Assembly (NCBI GenBank): GCA_017484165.1
Contig: JAFUTP010000015.1
Coordinates: forward strand, 1-32,509
Direction: 5' to 3'
DNA length: 32,509 bases
DNA from: Cardiobacteriaceae bacterium
GTDB taxonomy: Bacteria > Pseudomonadota > Gammaproteobacteria > Cardiobacteriales > Cardiobacteriaceae
Below, piece after piece: positions 20,239 to 30,397 of the stretch. The notes below the pieces were generated by a model. The model worked only from the letters and a program-made list of their open reading frames with translations. It was not told the origin of the DNA and searched no databases. Both the position numbers and the translations under genes were made by a program. Each line of letters opens with the position of its first letter. The stretch's first letter is position 1.

Positions 20239-22149
20239 ATGTTATCACTAAAAAATATTACTATCTCTCGCGCAGGGACTAATTTAATTGAAAATAGTGA
20301 TTTAATTATTTACCCCAAAGAGTGTATCGGTTTAGTCGGAAATAATGGCACGGGAAAATCAAGTTTATTTGCCGCAATTTCAGGTAGGCTTGATATTGAT
20401 AGCGGGGAATTAGAAAAGTCTGATAATTTGCATATTGTAGAAGTCAAACAAGAAACTCCCGCATTAGACAAAACCGCACTTGAATTTGTTTTAGACGGAA
20501 ATACTCAATTACGCCAACTAGAAGCTGAATTAAAGCAAGCGGAAGAAAAAAATAATCACCATAAAATTGCTTTGCTGCACGATGAATTAGCAGCAATTTC
20601 CGCCTATTCACAAAAGGCAAAAGCTCAGGAATTGTTATCAGGTTTAGGCTTTTCAGTTAATGAGCATAATAAAACCGTGAAGGAATTTTCAGGTGGCTTT
20701 CGAATGCGCTTAAATTTAGCCCAAGCTTTAATGGCAAATTCCGATTTATTACTTCTCGATGAACCAACAAATCACCTTGATTTAGATACTTTATTTTGGC
20801 TGCAAGATTTTCTCCATAAACATTCCGCTGCGAAAATAATTATTGCCCATGATAGAGAGTTTTTAGACAATCTTTGCACAAAAATAATTAGTATAGAAAA
20901 TAAAAAACTTTACTCTTGGGCGGGAAATTATTCTCAATATGAAAAATTAAAAATAGAATTACTTGAACAGGAAAAAGCAAGCTTTCAAAAACAAGAAGCA
21001 AAACGGGCGCATTTAGAAAAATTCGTGGCAAAATTTCGATACAAAGCATCAAAAGCAAAACAAGCTCAATCTAGATTAAAGGCCCTAGAAAAATTAACTA
21101 AACAGGTATTGATTTTAGGACAGGACAGTTCCTTTCCTTTAAGTCTGCCAGTTCCAGAAAAAACTCCGCAACTTTTAATCAAACTAGATAATTTAACCGC
21201 TGCATATGCCGAAAAAAAAATCTTAAACAGTGTCCATTTAAAGATAGAACGGGAGGAAAGAATTGGGCTATTAGGTAAAAATGGTGCAGGAAAATCTTCT
21301 TTAATTAAAATTCTTGCAGGACTGGACAATCCCAAAATAATTGCAGGAAAAAGAAATATCAATCCTGATACCAAAATTGCTTATTTTGCGCAACATCAAA
21401 TCGATAATTTAACTTTATCCGAAAACGCCCTCTTCCATATTCAAAAAGTTTGCCCAGATTTTTCTACGCAAGAGTGCCGAAATTTTCTCGGAGGATTTGG
21501 TTTTGGAAATAAAAGAGATGAAGTCCCAATATTAAACTTTTCAGGTGGTGAAAAAGCCCGTCTTGCACTTGCTTTAATTATTGCCCAAAAGCCAAATTTA
21601 TTACTTTTAGACGAACCGACAAACCACCTTGATTTACAAACAAGAGAGCAATTAACTCAAAGTTTGCAAGATTATTCTGGAACATTGGTAATAATTTCTC
21701 ATGATAGAAATTTACTGCGCAATTCCTGCGATAAATTTTTGCTCATCGACAATTGTGAAATCAAAGAATATGACGGTGATTTAGACGATTATCGGCAATA
21801 TTTACAAACTAGAAATAAAGAAAATAATAATAATCTATCGATCATAAATCAAGATAATAATAAACAAGCAAAACGCCGTGAAAATGCCGAAAAGAGGGAA
21901 ATTTTACGACCATTCAAAAAGAATTTAGAAATTGCAGAAAAAGAACTTGACAAAGCAAATAAAGAGTTAGAACAAATTCAAATAAAATTAAGTGATGAAA
22001 CTATTTATCAAGAAGAGCGAAAACAAGAACTAAAAACTTTACTTGAAAAAGAAAATAAAGCTAAAAATGCTCTAAACAATGCGGAAGCAAAATGGTTGCA
22101 CACAGCGGAAGAATTAGAGCAAAAAGAGGCAGAATTATCCCAAGAATAA
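20239..22149 (+). CDS. yheS: ABC-F ATPase, YheS type
   Basis: Ribosome-associated ABC-F protein without membrane domains. The 636 residues carry two ATPase domains: the first with GNNGTGKSS (34-42), FSGGFRMRLNLAQALM and LLLLDEPTNHLDLD, and the second with GKNGAGKSS, FSGGEKARLALAL and LLLLDEPTNHLDLQ. Between them is the linker (P-site tRNA interaction motif) region rich in Lys and Arg. A C-terminal coiled coil of about 100 residues follows. Length and blocks match E. coli YheS more than EttA or Uup. GGAAT lies before the ATG as a weak binding site. Confidence 0.9.
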   Translation: MLSLKNITISRAGTNLIENSDLIIYPKECIGLVGNNGTGKSSLFAAISGRLDIDSGELEKSDNLHIVEVKQETPALDKTALEFVLDGNTQLRQLEAELKQAEEKNNHHKIALLHDELAAISAYSQKAKAQELLSGLGFSVNEHNKTVKEFSGGFRMRLNLAQALMANSDLLLLDEPTNHLDLDTLFWLQDFLHKHSAAKIIIAHDREFLDNLCTKIISIENKKLYSWAGNYSQYEKLKIELLEQEKASFQKQEAKRAHLEKFVAKFRYKASKAKQAQSRLKALEKLTKQVLILGQDSSFPLSLPVPEKTPQLLIKLDNLTAAYAEKKILNSVHLKIEREERIGLLGKNGAGKSSLIKILAGLDNPKIIAGKRNINPDTKIAYFAQHQIDNLTLSENALFHIQKVCPDFSTQECRNFLGGFGFGNKRDEVPILNFSGGEKARLALALIIAQKPNLLLLDEPTNHLDLQTREQLTQSLQDYSGTLVIISHDRNLLRNSCDKFLLIDNCEIKEYDGDLDDYRQYLQTRNKENNNNLSIINQDNNKQAKRRENAEKREILRPFKKNLEIAEKELDKANKELEQIQIKLSDETIYQEERKQELKTLLEKENKAKNALNNAEAKWLHTAEELEQKEAELSQE

Positions 22150-22193
22150 CGGTATTTTTTTACATCAACAGTGCAATTTATTATTCAAAACGG

Positions 22194-22838
22194 TTAATTT
22201 TTACCGCGTTTTTTAAGCCATTTAATCCGAAAATATTCAATAAAGGGTGGAAGAATGGAAATCACAATAATCGCTGCCAAAATCAGAGCCAAATTGCGTT
22301 TAACAATTTCCGTTTGCCCGAAAAAATAGCCCAAATAGCAAAAAAGTCCTACCCAAATTATTCCGCCAATTGCGTTATAACGGATAAATAAACCGTAATC
22401 CATCTTGCCCATTCCCGCAACAAAAGGGGCAAAAGAGCGGATAATCGGAATAAAACGGGCGAGAATTATGGTTCTACCGCCGTATTTTTCATAAAATTCA
22501 TGCGTGCGGTTAAGATAATCCTTGCGGAATATTTTAGAATTATTATTAGCAAATAAACGCTCACCGAAATATTTACCGATAAAAAAATTCACTCCGTCGC
22601 CGACAATTGCTGCAGTAATCAGTAAAAAAAACAAAAAATGCACATTCATTCCACCGACAGCGGCAATACTTCCAGCTGCAAATAAAAGGGAATCTCCTGG
22701 CAAAAAGGGAGTAATTACCAAACCTGTTTCACAAAAAAGAATTAAAAATAAAATCAAATAAATCCAAGCACCGTAATTATTTACTAATTCCTGCAAATGA
22801 TGGGAAATATGCAAAATAAAATCGATAATTTCAAACAT
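22194..22838 (-). CDS. dedA: DedA-family inner-membrane protein
   Basis: A 214-residue polytopic protein of the DedA family (SNARE-associated PF09335), members of which act in undecaprenyl-phosphate or lipid translocation. Family blocks are [21 protein letters not shown], the re-entrant-loop [17 protein letters not shown], and the [30 protein letters not shown] region with the essential Arg residues. It resembles E. coli DedA itself. It is convergent with yheS with a 44-base gap and no strong terminator. Confidence 0.92.
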   Translation of the reverse strand: MFEIIDFILHISHHLQELVNNYGAWIYLILFLILFCETGLVITPFLPGDSLLFAAGSIAAVGGMNVHFLFFLLITAAIVGDGVNFFIGKYFGERLFANNNSKIFRKDYLNRTHEFYEKYGGRTIILARFIPIIRSFAPFVAGMGKMDYGLFIRYNAIGGIIWVGLFCYLGYFFGQTEIVKRNLALILAAIIVISILPPFIEYFRIKWLKKRGKN

Positions 22839-22883
22839 AAAAAATACGCTAAACAGTAGTAAAAAAATCGCTAAACAGTTGTG

Positions 22884-23492
22884 TCAATTGTTATTTTTCA
22901 ACATTTGCAAAAACTGCTTGACACAAAGTGCACGATGGCTAATTTTATTTTTTTCTTCTTTGGAAATTTCAGCCGAAGTTTTCGCAGATTGTGAATACTC
23001 ATCAGGAATAAATAAAGGGTCATATCCAAAACCATTCGCGCCTGATAATTTATCGGCAATTGTCCCCTGCCAAATACCAGTTGCAATTAGCGGTAACGGG
23101 TCATTAGGCGAGCGTAAATAAGCAATTGTGCAAACAAATGCCGCACGGCGATTTTGCTTACCAGCCATTTTTTCCAGTAATTTTTGATTATTCGCCGCAT
23201 CATCGCCGTGCATTCCAGCATAACGGGCAGAAAAAATACCAGGTTCACCGTCCAAAGCTTCCACCATCAAGCCAGAATCATCGGCAATGGCGGGCAAACC
23301 GCTAATTTCCGCTGCATTACGGGCTTTGATAATTGCGTTTTCGATAAAAGATTTACCATTTTCCTCCACATCAGGCACGGAAAATGCCGACTGCGGCAGA
23401 ATTTCGCAAGCAAAATCAGCAAGCAATGCAGAAAACTCCCGCAATTTTCCCGCATTATTCGAAGCTAAAACAATTTTTCCGCCCTGCATCAT
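22884..23492 (-). CDS. rdgB: dITP/XTP pyrophosphatase
   Basis: House-cleaning enzyme that hydrolyses dITP, ITP and XTP to monophosphates. The 202 residues include [13 protein letters not shown] at the start, [23 protein letters not shown] and FGYDPLFI. Its ATG overlaps the stop of rph by four bases, so the two are translationally coupled, a common arrangement in gammaproteobacteria. Confidence 0.95.
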   Translation of the reverse strand: MMQGGKIVLASNNAGKLREFSALLADFACEILPQSAFSVPDVEENGKSFIENAIIKARNAAEISGLPAIADDSGLMVEALDGEPGIFSARYAGMHGDDAANNQKLLEKMAGKQNRRAAFVCTIAYLRSPNDPLPLIATGIWQGTIADKLSGANGFGYDPLFIPDEYSQSAKTSAEISKEEKNKISHRALCVKQFLQMLKNNN

Positions 23493-24211
23493 TCAATTCC
23501 CAAAGCCTGCCGCTGCTTGTGCATTATTTCTTTAATGCCAATTTCTGCTAAATCCAAAAGTTCGTTCATTTCTGTCCGCGAAAACGCCTCGCCTTCCGCT
23601 GTGCCTTGAATTTCGACGAATTTAAGTTGCTCATTCATAATCACATTCATATCGGTTTCGGCTTCGCAGTCTTCACAATATTGCAAATCCAAAATCGCCG
23701 TATCTTCAAAAATCCCGACCGATACCGCTGCCACTTGCCCTTTAAGCGGATTTTTTTTGATTAAGCCTTCCGAGAGCAATTTACGAATTGCCAGAGCCAA
23801 TGCTACAAATCCACCGCTAATGGATGCACAACGCGTTCCGCCATCAGCTTGAATCACATCGCAATCAATAGTTATCGTCCGCTCGCCAATTGCTTTCAAA
23901 TCAACTGCCGAGCGCAATGCCCGACCGATAAGCCGCTGAATTTCCACCGTGCGACTTTGTTGCTTGCCCGCGGTTGCTTCACGACGAGTGCGTTCAGCGG
24001 TTGCTCGCGGCAGCATTGAATATTCCGCAGTCAGCCAACCTTGATGCTCACCGCGCAAAAACGGCGGAACTTTTTCCTCTACCGTTGCAGTGCAAATAAC
24101 TTTAGTATTTCCAAATTCAATCAAGCAAGAACCTTCGGCGTGCATATTTACATTTGTAGTAATAGAAAGATTTCTCAATTGATTATTGGCGCGATTGTCT
24201 TGGCGTTGCAT
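23489..24211 (-). CDS. rph: Ribonuclease PH
   Basis: Phosphate-dependent 3' exonuclease that trims tRNA precursors. At 240 residues it is full length and has the family blocks [25 protein letters not shown]-like [35 protein letters not shown] and AVSVGIF. It lies divergently from yicC, as in many gammaproteobacteria, with a gap of about 97 bases that must hold both promoters. It is complete, unlike the frameshifted gene of E. coli K-12 MG1655. Confidence 0.97.
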   Translation of the reverse strand: MQRQDNRANNQLRNLSITTNVNMHAEGSCLIEFGNTKVICTATVEEKVPPFLRGEHQGWLTAEYSMLPRATAERTRREATAGKQQSRTVEIQRLIGRALRSAVDLKAIGERTITIDCDVIQADGGTRCASISGGFVALALAIRKLLSEGLIKKNPLKGQVAAVSVGIFEDTAILDLQYCEDCEAETDMNVIMNEQLKFVEIQGTAEGEAFSRTEMNELLDLAEIGIKEIMHKQRQALGIE

Positions 24212-24308
24212 ATTTATTCCTCAAAAATTGAACGAAAGCGCGGTATTGTAAAAATATTCGGTTAAAAATAGAGCTGCTATTTAATTTGAAGAGTTCAAGG
24301 AGTTACAA

Positions 24309-25172
24309 ATGATTACCAGTATGACCGCGTTTGCCCGCAATAGTGAGGAAATTTCCATCGCAAATTCTGCTTATAACCTCGAAATTCGCTCGCTAAATCA
24401 ACGCTTTTTGGAAGTAAATTGCCGTCTGCCCGATAGTTTGCGCTTTTTAGAAAACGAGTTGCGCGCCCGCTCGCGCGAAAAATTACATCGCGGTAAAGTT
24501 GATATTTCTATCACTAGCAGAACTAGCAAAGGATTTGCCGCGGAATTAAATAAAAAAGCACTTTCTGATTGGCTGGAAGTATTCGCGGAAAGCGGTGCTA
24601 CAGCAACGCTCGGTGCGCCAGATTGGCATACGATGGTTAACTTGCCAGGAGTTCTCGGCGAAGAAGAACAAGATGCAAAAGTTTTGGAAAATATTTTGCT
24701 TTCTGAATTTGACAAAGCCTTGCAAGAGTTAATTCAGATGCGGGCAAGAGAGGGAGAAAAAATCGCTGACACCATAAAAGAAAGACTAGAAGATATCGAA
24801 AAAATAGTCGCAACAATCAACGAACATCTACCGCAAATTGAAAAGAAAATTAGCGAAAATTTACGCAACAAACTGCAAACTGCACAATTAGAAATCGACA
24901 ACAACCGTTTTGAACAGGAAGTTGTCTATTTATTATCTAAATCCGATATTCGCGAGGAATTAGATAGATTAAATTTTCATATTCAAGAAACTCGTGAAAC
25001 TTTACAAAAAGGCGGAGTTATCGGTAGAAGACTAGACTTTTTAATGCAGGAATTTAACCGTGAAGCAAATACATTAGGAGCAAAAGCGGTTGATAATTCG
25101 GTAAGCAAATTAGTTGTTGATTTGAAAGTTATTATCGAACAAATGCGCGAGCAAATTCAAAATATCGAATAA
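24309..25172 (+). CDS. yicC: YicC-family endoribonuclease
   Basis: A 287-residue YicC protein (YicC-like N-terminal domain and DUF1732 C-terminal domain), an RNA-cleaving stress protein family. The N-terminus ITSMTAFAR and EIRSLNQRFLEVN and the C-terminus GRRLDFLMQEFNREANTLGAKA are diagnostic. AAGGAG precedes the ATG at 24309. It is divergent from rph and followed after 24 bases by hemD, which may be co-transcribed. Confidence 0.95.
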   Translation: MITSMTAFARNSEEISIANSAYNLEIRSLNQRFLEVNCRLPDSLRFLENELRARSREKLHRGKVDISITSRTSKGFAAELNKKALSDWLEVFAESGATATLGAPDWHTMVNLPGVLGEEEQDAKVLENILLSEFDKALQELIQMRAREGEKIADTIKERLEDIEKIVATINEHLPQIEKKISENLRNKLQTAQLEIDNNRFEQEVVYLLSKSDIREELDRLNFHIQETRETLQKGGVIGRRLDFLMQEFNREANTLGAKAVDNSVSKLVVDLKVIIEQMREQIQNIE

Positions 25173-25196
25173 TTGCTTTGATTTATTAAGAACAAT

Positions 25197-25973
25197 ATGC
25201 GTAAAATCAAAATTCTCTACACCAGAAATAATCAGGCTTTTGATAAATTTCAAGGATTAGTTAAAGACTATTTATGGCAAAATATTTTGCCTGAAATTAT
25301 TCATTTACCGCTAATTGATAGCCGAAAAATTAGCATCAACAGTAGAGAATTTGATTATGCAAAAGAAGCGGATTTTATTATTTTCACTTCTCAATCATCG
25401 GTAATTTTTTATCCAGAAGAGTTGATGAAAAATAACACGAACAGTGGAGAATTTGCCGCAATAGGCAAAATTACCGAACAAGCATTAAGAGCAAAAATTA
25501 AAGCCCTAATTCAAGCTGATGATAATGTAAAAATAATTAGTCCAAAAGATAATTTTACTTCGGAAGAATTGCTAAAAGAGCTGAAAATAAATAATAAAAG
25601 AGTAGCAATAATTGCCGCAAAAGGTGGAAGAAATTTGCTTTATTCCGAACTTGCCAAAAATAATCAATGCGAGTTTATTTTCTGCTATGAACGCTTTAAT
25701 CCGCAGAAAAATCAACCCATCAATACGGAAAAATTGCAAGATATTGCCGTAATTTTGATAAGCAGCAATTCCGCTTTGGAAAATTTGCATCGCAGTCTGC
25801 CCGAGAATTTAACTCAACTGCTAAAATCACAAGCCCTTCTCGTCGCATTTAGCGAGCGCATTGCAGACAAGGCAAGACAAAACAATTGGCAGAAAGTTCT
25901 AGCCGCAAGTCAGACCAGCGAATTGGCACAATTGCAAATTTTGGATTCTTATTTTTTTAGTCTAGGAGATTAA
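25197..25973 (+). CDS. hemD: Uroporphyrinogen-III synthase
   Basis: Cyclises hydroxymethylbilane to uroporphyrinogen III in haem synthesis. The 258-residue length, the two alternating alpha/beta lobes, FIIFTSQSSVIF and a second-domain VILISSNSALENL fit HemD, a poorly conserved family. Position before hemX and hemY supports this strongly. hemC, normally the preceding gene, is not here; yicC takes its place. The ATG at 25197 has no good ribosome binding site. Confidence 0.82.
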   Translation: MRKIKILYTRNNQAFDKFQGLVKDYLWQNILPEIIHLPLIDSRKISINSREFDYAKEADFIIFTSQSSVIFYPEELMKNNTNSGEFAAIGKITEQALRAKIKALIQADDNVKIISPKDNFTSEELLKELKINNKRVAIIAAKGGRNLLYSELAKNNQCEFIFCYERFNPQKNQPINTEKLQDIAVILISSNSALENLHRSLPENLTQLLKSQALLVAFSERIADKARQNNWQKVLAASQTSELAQLQILDSYFFSLGD

Positions 25974-25975
25974 AT

Positions 25976-27523
25976 ATGACCGATAAAACAACCGATAAAA
26001 CAAAAAATACCAACACTAGCAGCGCAAATTCAAGTCAAAACAAAACTCAAAGCACCCAAACAAGCAATCAAAAAAGCCCCAAACCGCCAAAAATTAAAAC
26101 AGGACGATTTACCGCATCGCTGGCATTTTTAATTTCACTTGCAGCTTGTGCGGTTGCGCTCTACCCGCTCGGTCGGCAATATTTTCCTGAATTAGTCCCC
26201 GATGTAATTCCACTCGAAAATCAAGCCGAAGCAAAAATAAATTTCATCGAAAAAACTGCTAACGACAACGCCAAAACCATCGCCGCAATGCAGCAACTCA
26301 TCGCTAATAGCGCACAAAATCCCGATAAAGAAGAAGTTAGCCGTCTGATTGCCTCAACCGTCGCCGATTACGCTCGTCAGCAAGCAGGAAAACAAGACGA
26401 AAACGCACAATCAATCAATCAGAAAATCAACGATAGCATCGCGGAAATCGCGCAAAAACTGCAAGCGCAAATCGATAAAAATCAAGCGGAAATAGAAGCC
26501 CAAATCAAGGAAATCAACAACAAACCACATGCAGAAATCGATGAGGCAAAACTCGAAGAATTAGTCTCCAAAGCCGCGGCAAATCAAGCGGCAAAAGCGG
26601 CAGTCGATCCCGAAGCTCTGCAAAATTTGGTTTCCCGTGCGGTTGCTCGTGAAGTCGAAAATATTCAAGCGCAAACTAAAAAACTCGAAGAAGAACTCGC
26701 TAGTGCCAAACAAAATCTCACGCAAAATCAAGGAAGTAACGCCTCTTCCGAAGAATTAGCCGCACAAATTGCCAAAATCAAAGAGTTAGAAGCGGCAATT
26801 GAGCAAAATAATCAGGAAAATCAAAAACTTTCCGCACAAATTTCCGCATTAGCCGAAACTAGTGCCAGCCAAGGTAAAAAAGGCAAATCTGCCGATATCG
26901 ATGATTTATCTTTCAATTTATTGAAAGCTGAAAGCGCGGCAAATCAAGGTCGCTACAAACTCGCAGCAGAATTTTTAGCCCGCGCCGAACAAAATTGCGA
27001 AGAAGAGGATTTACAAGCAGAAATCGCCGCTGCGGGCAAAGTTTTCGCTAATCTGCCAGAGCGCGACGGTTTAATTTTGCAACTGACCAAACAAGCGCAA
27101 ACCGTCAATTCTTGGACATTCAAAAAAGTTACCAATAAAACCGCGAATACAGAACAAGTTGATTTGAACGGCGAAACTATTGCCGATACCGCAAAAAATG
27201 TCGGCGGAAAAATCTTGCATTCCACTTTCAAAGTTGTGCATAACGACGATGCGGGACTAAATTGGCTCGGCGAACATCCAGATTTACAAAATATCGTGCG
27301 CGAAAATATCGTCATCGATTTCGATTTCTGCCGTAACGCTATCCTCTTTGGCGACCGTCAAGTGAGTGCTGCGACGCTGGAAAATCTTAAAGTCAAAATC
27401 AACCGCTATTTCGAAAAAGATACCCAAACCACTGCGACAATCGCGGCAATCGACGAGGTTATCGCTTCCTTATCGGAAAAAACTCCCGATATTTCCGCTC
27501 TCATCAGCCGTGTCAAGCAATAA
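25976..27523 (+). CDS. hemX: HemX-family membrane-anchored protein
   Basis: A 515-residue protein with a low-complexity Thr/Ser/Asn/Lys-rich cytoplasmic N-terminus (1-44), one transmembrane helix (about 45-63), and a long Ala/Gln/Glu-rich periplasmic coiled coil (about 80-300) ahead of the conserved HemX region (LLKAESAANQGRYKLAAEFLARAE and following). The family (PF04375) lies next to hemD but its function is not settled; methyltransferase claims are old. It starts two bases after the hemD stop. Confidence 0.85.
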   Translation: MTDKTTDKTKNTNTSSANSSQNKTQSTQTSNQKSPKPPKIKTGRFTASLAFLISLAACAVALYPLGRQYFPELVPDVIPLENQAEAKINFIEKTANDNAKTIAAMQQLIANSAQNPDKEEVSRLIASTVADYARQQAGKQDENAQSINQKINDSIAEIAQKLQAQIDKNQAEIEAQIKEINNKPHAEIDEAKLEELVSKAAANQAAKAAVDPEALQNLVSRAVAREVENIQAQTKKLEEELASAKQNLTQNQGSNASSEELAAQIAKIKELEAAIEQNNQENQKLSAQISALAETSASQGKKGKSADIDDLSFNLLKAESAANQGRYKLAAEFLARAEQNCEEEDLQAEIAAAGKVFANLPERDGLILQLTKQAQTVNSWTFKKVTNKTANTEQVDLNGETIADTAKNVGGKILHSTFKVVHNDDAGLNWLGEHPDLQNIVRENIVIDFDFCRNAILFGDRQVSAATLENLKVKINRYFEKDTQTTATIAAIDEVIASLSEKTPDISALISRVKQ

Positions 27524-27545
27524 AAATAGATAAGGAGACCGACAA

Positions 27546-28799
27546 ATGTTAAGAGCCATCATCGTTTTATTCTTACTTTCCGTTTGCTTGATTATCGGTT
27601 ACGCGGTGCAAACTCTACCGATGAGCGTGCGGATTTATGATTTCGCCAACAACCGTTATTTCGAAACTCCGCTAATTAGCTGGATTTTGCTCTCACTCGT
27701 CTGTGCCGCGGTTTTGCTGATATGCGGTAAATTCCTCGGATTTTTGCTCCGCTCACCAGAAATTTTTTCTAAAAACGCCCAAAACCGTAAAAGCTACCAA
27801 GCACACCGCTTTTTGGAACAAGGTTTGCGTTCGCTCGCTACTGGGGACTATTCCGATGCGGAAAAAAAACTGGTTAAAGGTGGGCAAATTGCGGAACAGC
27901 TCGGGCTTTCACCAGTTTTGTATTACGAAAACGCAGCGCTTGCCGCAGACCGTCAAAATAATTCCGAACGGCGCGATAAATATTTCCTGCTCGCCCGCGA
28001 AAATTCCGTCGATAAAGATTCTCTGCTCACCAAAATCAGCGAGGCAGAAACCAGAATCGCTAACGGCGAATTTCAAGTTGCCGCGCAAATTCTCGAAAAA
28101 ATCGCCAGACAAGATCCGAAAAATCCCAAAATTGCCCTACTCCTCGATTCTGTTTATCCGCAACTCGGAAAATGGACGAACGCTTGGCATAACTTGGACA
28201 AAATCAAAAAACAACTTTCCAACGCACAATTTGCAGAGAAGAAAAAATCCTATGCCAAGGAAATGTTGCAGGACACCAGCGCAGTCGAAACTTTTGAAGA
28301 GTTACAAACCGCTTGGAAAAATTTACCGTCAGAAATCCGCGAAGACCGCGAAATGATTGTGCTCTACGCCGCATCTTTAAGCGAAAACGGTCATCACGAA
28401 GAAGCAGCAAAACTTTTGGCTAGTCAAATTAAATCTAATCCTGACATTACGCTTTTGCGGGCATATAGCGATTTACAGGGCATTAACGATGCCCGTTCGG
28501 CAGAAAATCTGGAAGCGTGGAGCAAATTATTCGGTAAAAATCCTGAATATCTCTACTGCCGCGCTCTGATTGCACTACGAAATAATCAACTTGCGGAAGC
28601 AGAAAAATTTATCAGTGAATCGCTTAACTTGCGCGAAACTAGCGAAAGTTTGGCACTGCTCGGCACAATTTGCGATTATCAAAAACAATCCGCACAAGCT
28701 TTGAAGGCATACCGTAAAAGCGTGGAAGTGCAACTACATCTATTATCAAAACACAAGGAAATCAGCGACACAGATAAAAAACCTGCCAGCAAAAAATAA
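27546..28799 (+). CDS. hemY: HemY-family inner-membrane TPR protein
   Basis: A 417-residue protein with two N-terminal transmembrane helices (about 3-22 and 43-66, HemY_N PF07219), then tetratricopeptide-like helical repeats, for example FLEQGLRSLATGDYSDAEKKL and CRALIALRNNQLAEAEKFI. The family is linked by position to haem synthesis in gammaproteobacteria and is unrelated to the Bacillus oxidase of the same name. AAGGAG lies before the ATG. It ends the hemD-hemX-hemY unit, with a terminator at 28835. Confidence 0.88.
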   Translation: MLRAIIVLFLLSVCLIIGYAVQTLPMSVRIYDFANNRYFETPLISWILLSLVCAAVLLICGKFLGFLLRSPEIFSKNAQNRKSYQAHRFLEQGLRSLATGDYSDAEKKLVKGGQIAEQLGLSPVLYYENAALAADRQNNSERRDKYFLLARENSVDKDSLLTKISEAETRIANGEFQVAAQILEKIARQDPKNPKIALLLDSVYPQLGKWTNAWHNLDKIKKQLSNAQFAEKKKSYAKEMLQDTSAVETFEELQTAWKNLPSEIREDREMIVLYAASLSENGHHEEAAKLLASQIKSNPDITLLRAYSDLQGINDARSAENLEAWSKLFGKNPEYLYCRALIALRNNQLAEAEKFISESLNLRETSESLALLGTICDYQKQSAQALKAYRKSVEVQLHLLSKHKEISDTDKKPASKK

Positions 28800-28834
28800 A
28801 ACATAAAAAATATTTTTTTCAAAAAAAAAATAAT

Positions 28835-28858
28835 CCCCGTAAAAATTACGGGGGTTTT
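28835..28858 (+). terminator. Terminator of hemDXY
   Basis: A perfect stem, CCCCGTAA pairing with TTACGGGG around three A, followed by a short T run. Directly upstream lie a run of T and ten A at 28821-28830. Confidence 0.85.
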
Positions 28859-28941
28859 AATAAAAAAATCGCACTCTTATAAATTTTTACTCATACATAA
28901 AATTACACTCTTTACGCATAATTTCATCATTCAGGCAAAAA

Positions 28942-30000
28942 ATGACTTTACTAATCTTCAAGCCAATTTACCGAATATTAAATAATCCATCTTTGGTAGC
29001 TTTAATCTTTTTTAGTTCAAGCTTATATTTGGCTTTTTACTTTATCGGCGGTTGGTTAATTCCCGTAATCACTTCGGTAGTCATTGCATATTTACTCGAA
29101 GCAATAATTATCAAAATGGAAAGACTGGGAATGCGTCGAATTTTTGCCGTATGCATCGTTTTTCTTATTTTCTTTTCCGCACTGATTTATGGCTTTTTAA
29201 CTCTCTGGCCACCGCTTATTTCACAAAGCCGTTCTTTAATCGAAAATTTACCGAAATACATTGATTTATTTACAAATTACTTAAACATCTTGCCGCAGAA
29301 ATTTCCACAATTTGTCGATCAAACTGCCGTTGATCAAACAATTTCGAACTTAAATAACAGCATCACTAGTTTTAGTAGCGAAATGATGTCCTTGAAGCTT
29401 TATTCATCATTAGTAAATATTATTAGTGCATTGGTGTATGTAATTTTGGTTCCTGTTTTAGTATTTTTTATGCTGAAAGATAAACTGCAGATATTATCAT
29501 GGCTCGGTAAATTTATGCCTGATAACCGCACTATCATCACCGAAATTTGGGCAGAAGTTGATCAGCAAATCGGTAATTACATTCGCGGAAAATTCCTAGA
29601 AATATTAGTAATTTGGGCAATGTGTTTTATCCCATTTAAGCTTTTGTCATTGCAATATTCTCTATTGCTTAGCTTATTAGTCGGACTGTCGGTTTTAATT
29701 CCATATATCGGCGCAACCGTGGTAACCATTCCCGTGCTCGCCATCGCTTACATGCAATTCGGCACGGCAGCAAGTTTTTACTGGATTGCGGTGATTTATT
29801 TCATTATCCAAATTCTCGACGGAAATGTCATCGTTCCAATCATCTTTTCAGAAGCGGTAAGCATTCACCCTGTGGCGATAATTGTCGCAATTCTGGTTTT
29901 CGGCGGTATGTGGGGATTTTGGGGAGTATTTTTCTCCATTCCACTCGCAACAGTAGTGAAATCTGTAATCGAAGCATGGCGAAGATATGAACAGGGATAA
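28942..30000 (+). CDS. perM: AI-2E-family transporter, PerM type
   Basis: A 352-residue inner-membrane protein of the AI-2E exporter family (PF01594), about eight transmembrane helices. Blocks such as IAYLLEA, LVPVLVFFMLKDK, QQIGNYIRGKFLEI, LVGLSVLIPYIGATVVTIPV, QILDGNVIVPIIFSEAV and FGGMWGFWGVFFSIPLAT closely follow PerM of E. coli. The transported substrate is not known. It stands alone between the hemY terminator and a convergent transporter gene. Confidence 0.9.
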   Translation: MTLLIFKPIYRILNNPSLVALIFFSSSLYLAFYFIGGWLIPVITSVVIAYLLEAIIIKMERLGMRRIFAVCIVFLIFFSALIYGFLTLWPPLISQSRSLIENLPKYIDLFTNYLNILPQKFPQFVDQTAVDQTISNLNNSITSFSSEMMSLKLYSSLVNIISALVYVILVPVLVFFMLKDKLQILSWLGKFMPDNRTIITEIWAEVDQQIGNYIRGKFLEILVIWAMCFIPFKLLSLQYSLLLSLLVGLSVLIPYIGATVVTIPVLAIAYMQFGTAASFYWIAVIYFIIQILDGNVIVPIIFSEAVSIHPVAIIVAILVFGGMWGFWGVFFSIPLATVVKSVIEAWRRYEQG

Positions 30001-30063
30001 TCTTATGGTTTAATCTGTTCTATTCTGTCATGCGTCTGCGAAAAATATCTTAACAAGTCGCTC

Positions 30064-30396
30064 TCATCTCGCAGAAACCATCACTGCTCCAAGGAGAATC
30101 AGGCTCACACCTATTATTTTTTTTCTCGTGATTGTTTCTTTAAGAATCAGATAAGACAAAAACATCGTCCAAATATAAGTCAGAGATGTAAGTGGTAGCA
30201 CTACAGAATAATTCAGCAATCGCAGTAACCATATATTAAGTAATGCAGAAACAAAATATAAAAATCCGCCAGCATAGAAATTGAGATTACCAAGCATAGC
30301 CTTGACACCTTTTGCGGATGCTGCTCTTTTAAGAAATAATGAGGCAAGAGAACCCAAGAATGTCATCAGCAATACAAGTAATAAATACAAAAACAT
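30064..30396 (-). CDS. Small EamA/SMR-like membrane protein
   Basis: A 110-residue protein with four transmembrane helices, of the size of SMR transporters and the ArnE/ArnF group of the drug/metabolite superfamily. The lumen helix lacks the catalytic Glu of EmrE (it reads GSLASLFLKRAA), so it is more likely of the ArnE/undecaprenyl-linked or EamA half-size type. Its ATG overlaps the stop codon of an upstream remnant (30400-30468) that looks like the C-terminus of a paired half transporter. The substrate is unknown, and with its partner lost the gene may no longer work. Confidence 0.7.
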   Translation of the reverse strand: MFLYLLLVLLMTFLGSLASLFLKRAASAKGVKAMLGNLNFYAGGFLYFVSALLNIWLLRLLNYSVVLPLTSLTYIWTMFLSYLILKETITRKKIIGVSLILLGAVMVSAR

Positions 30397-30397
30397 T

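Noticed and set aside
18195-20481. Pasteurellaceae-type uptake sequence ACCGCACTT at 18195 and 20473
   Set aside because: Only two copies in 32 kb; a Haemophilus-type genome would have far more.
26953-27315. 120-codon open frame on the minus strand
   Set aside because: Antisense to the conserved part of hemX; Ser/Cys-rich composition is a by-product of the hemX codons.
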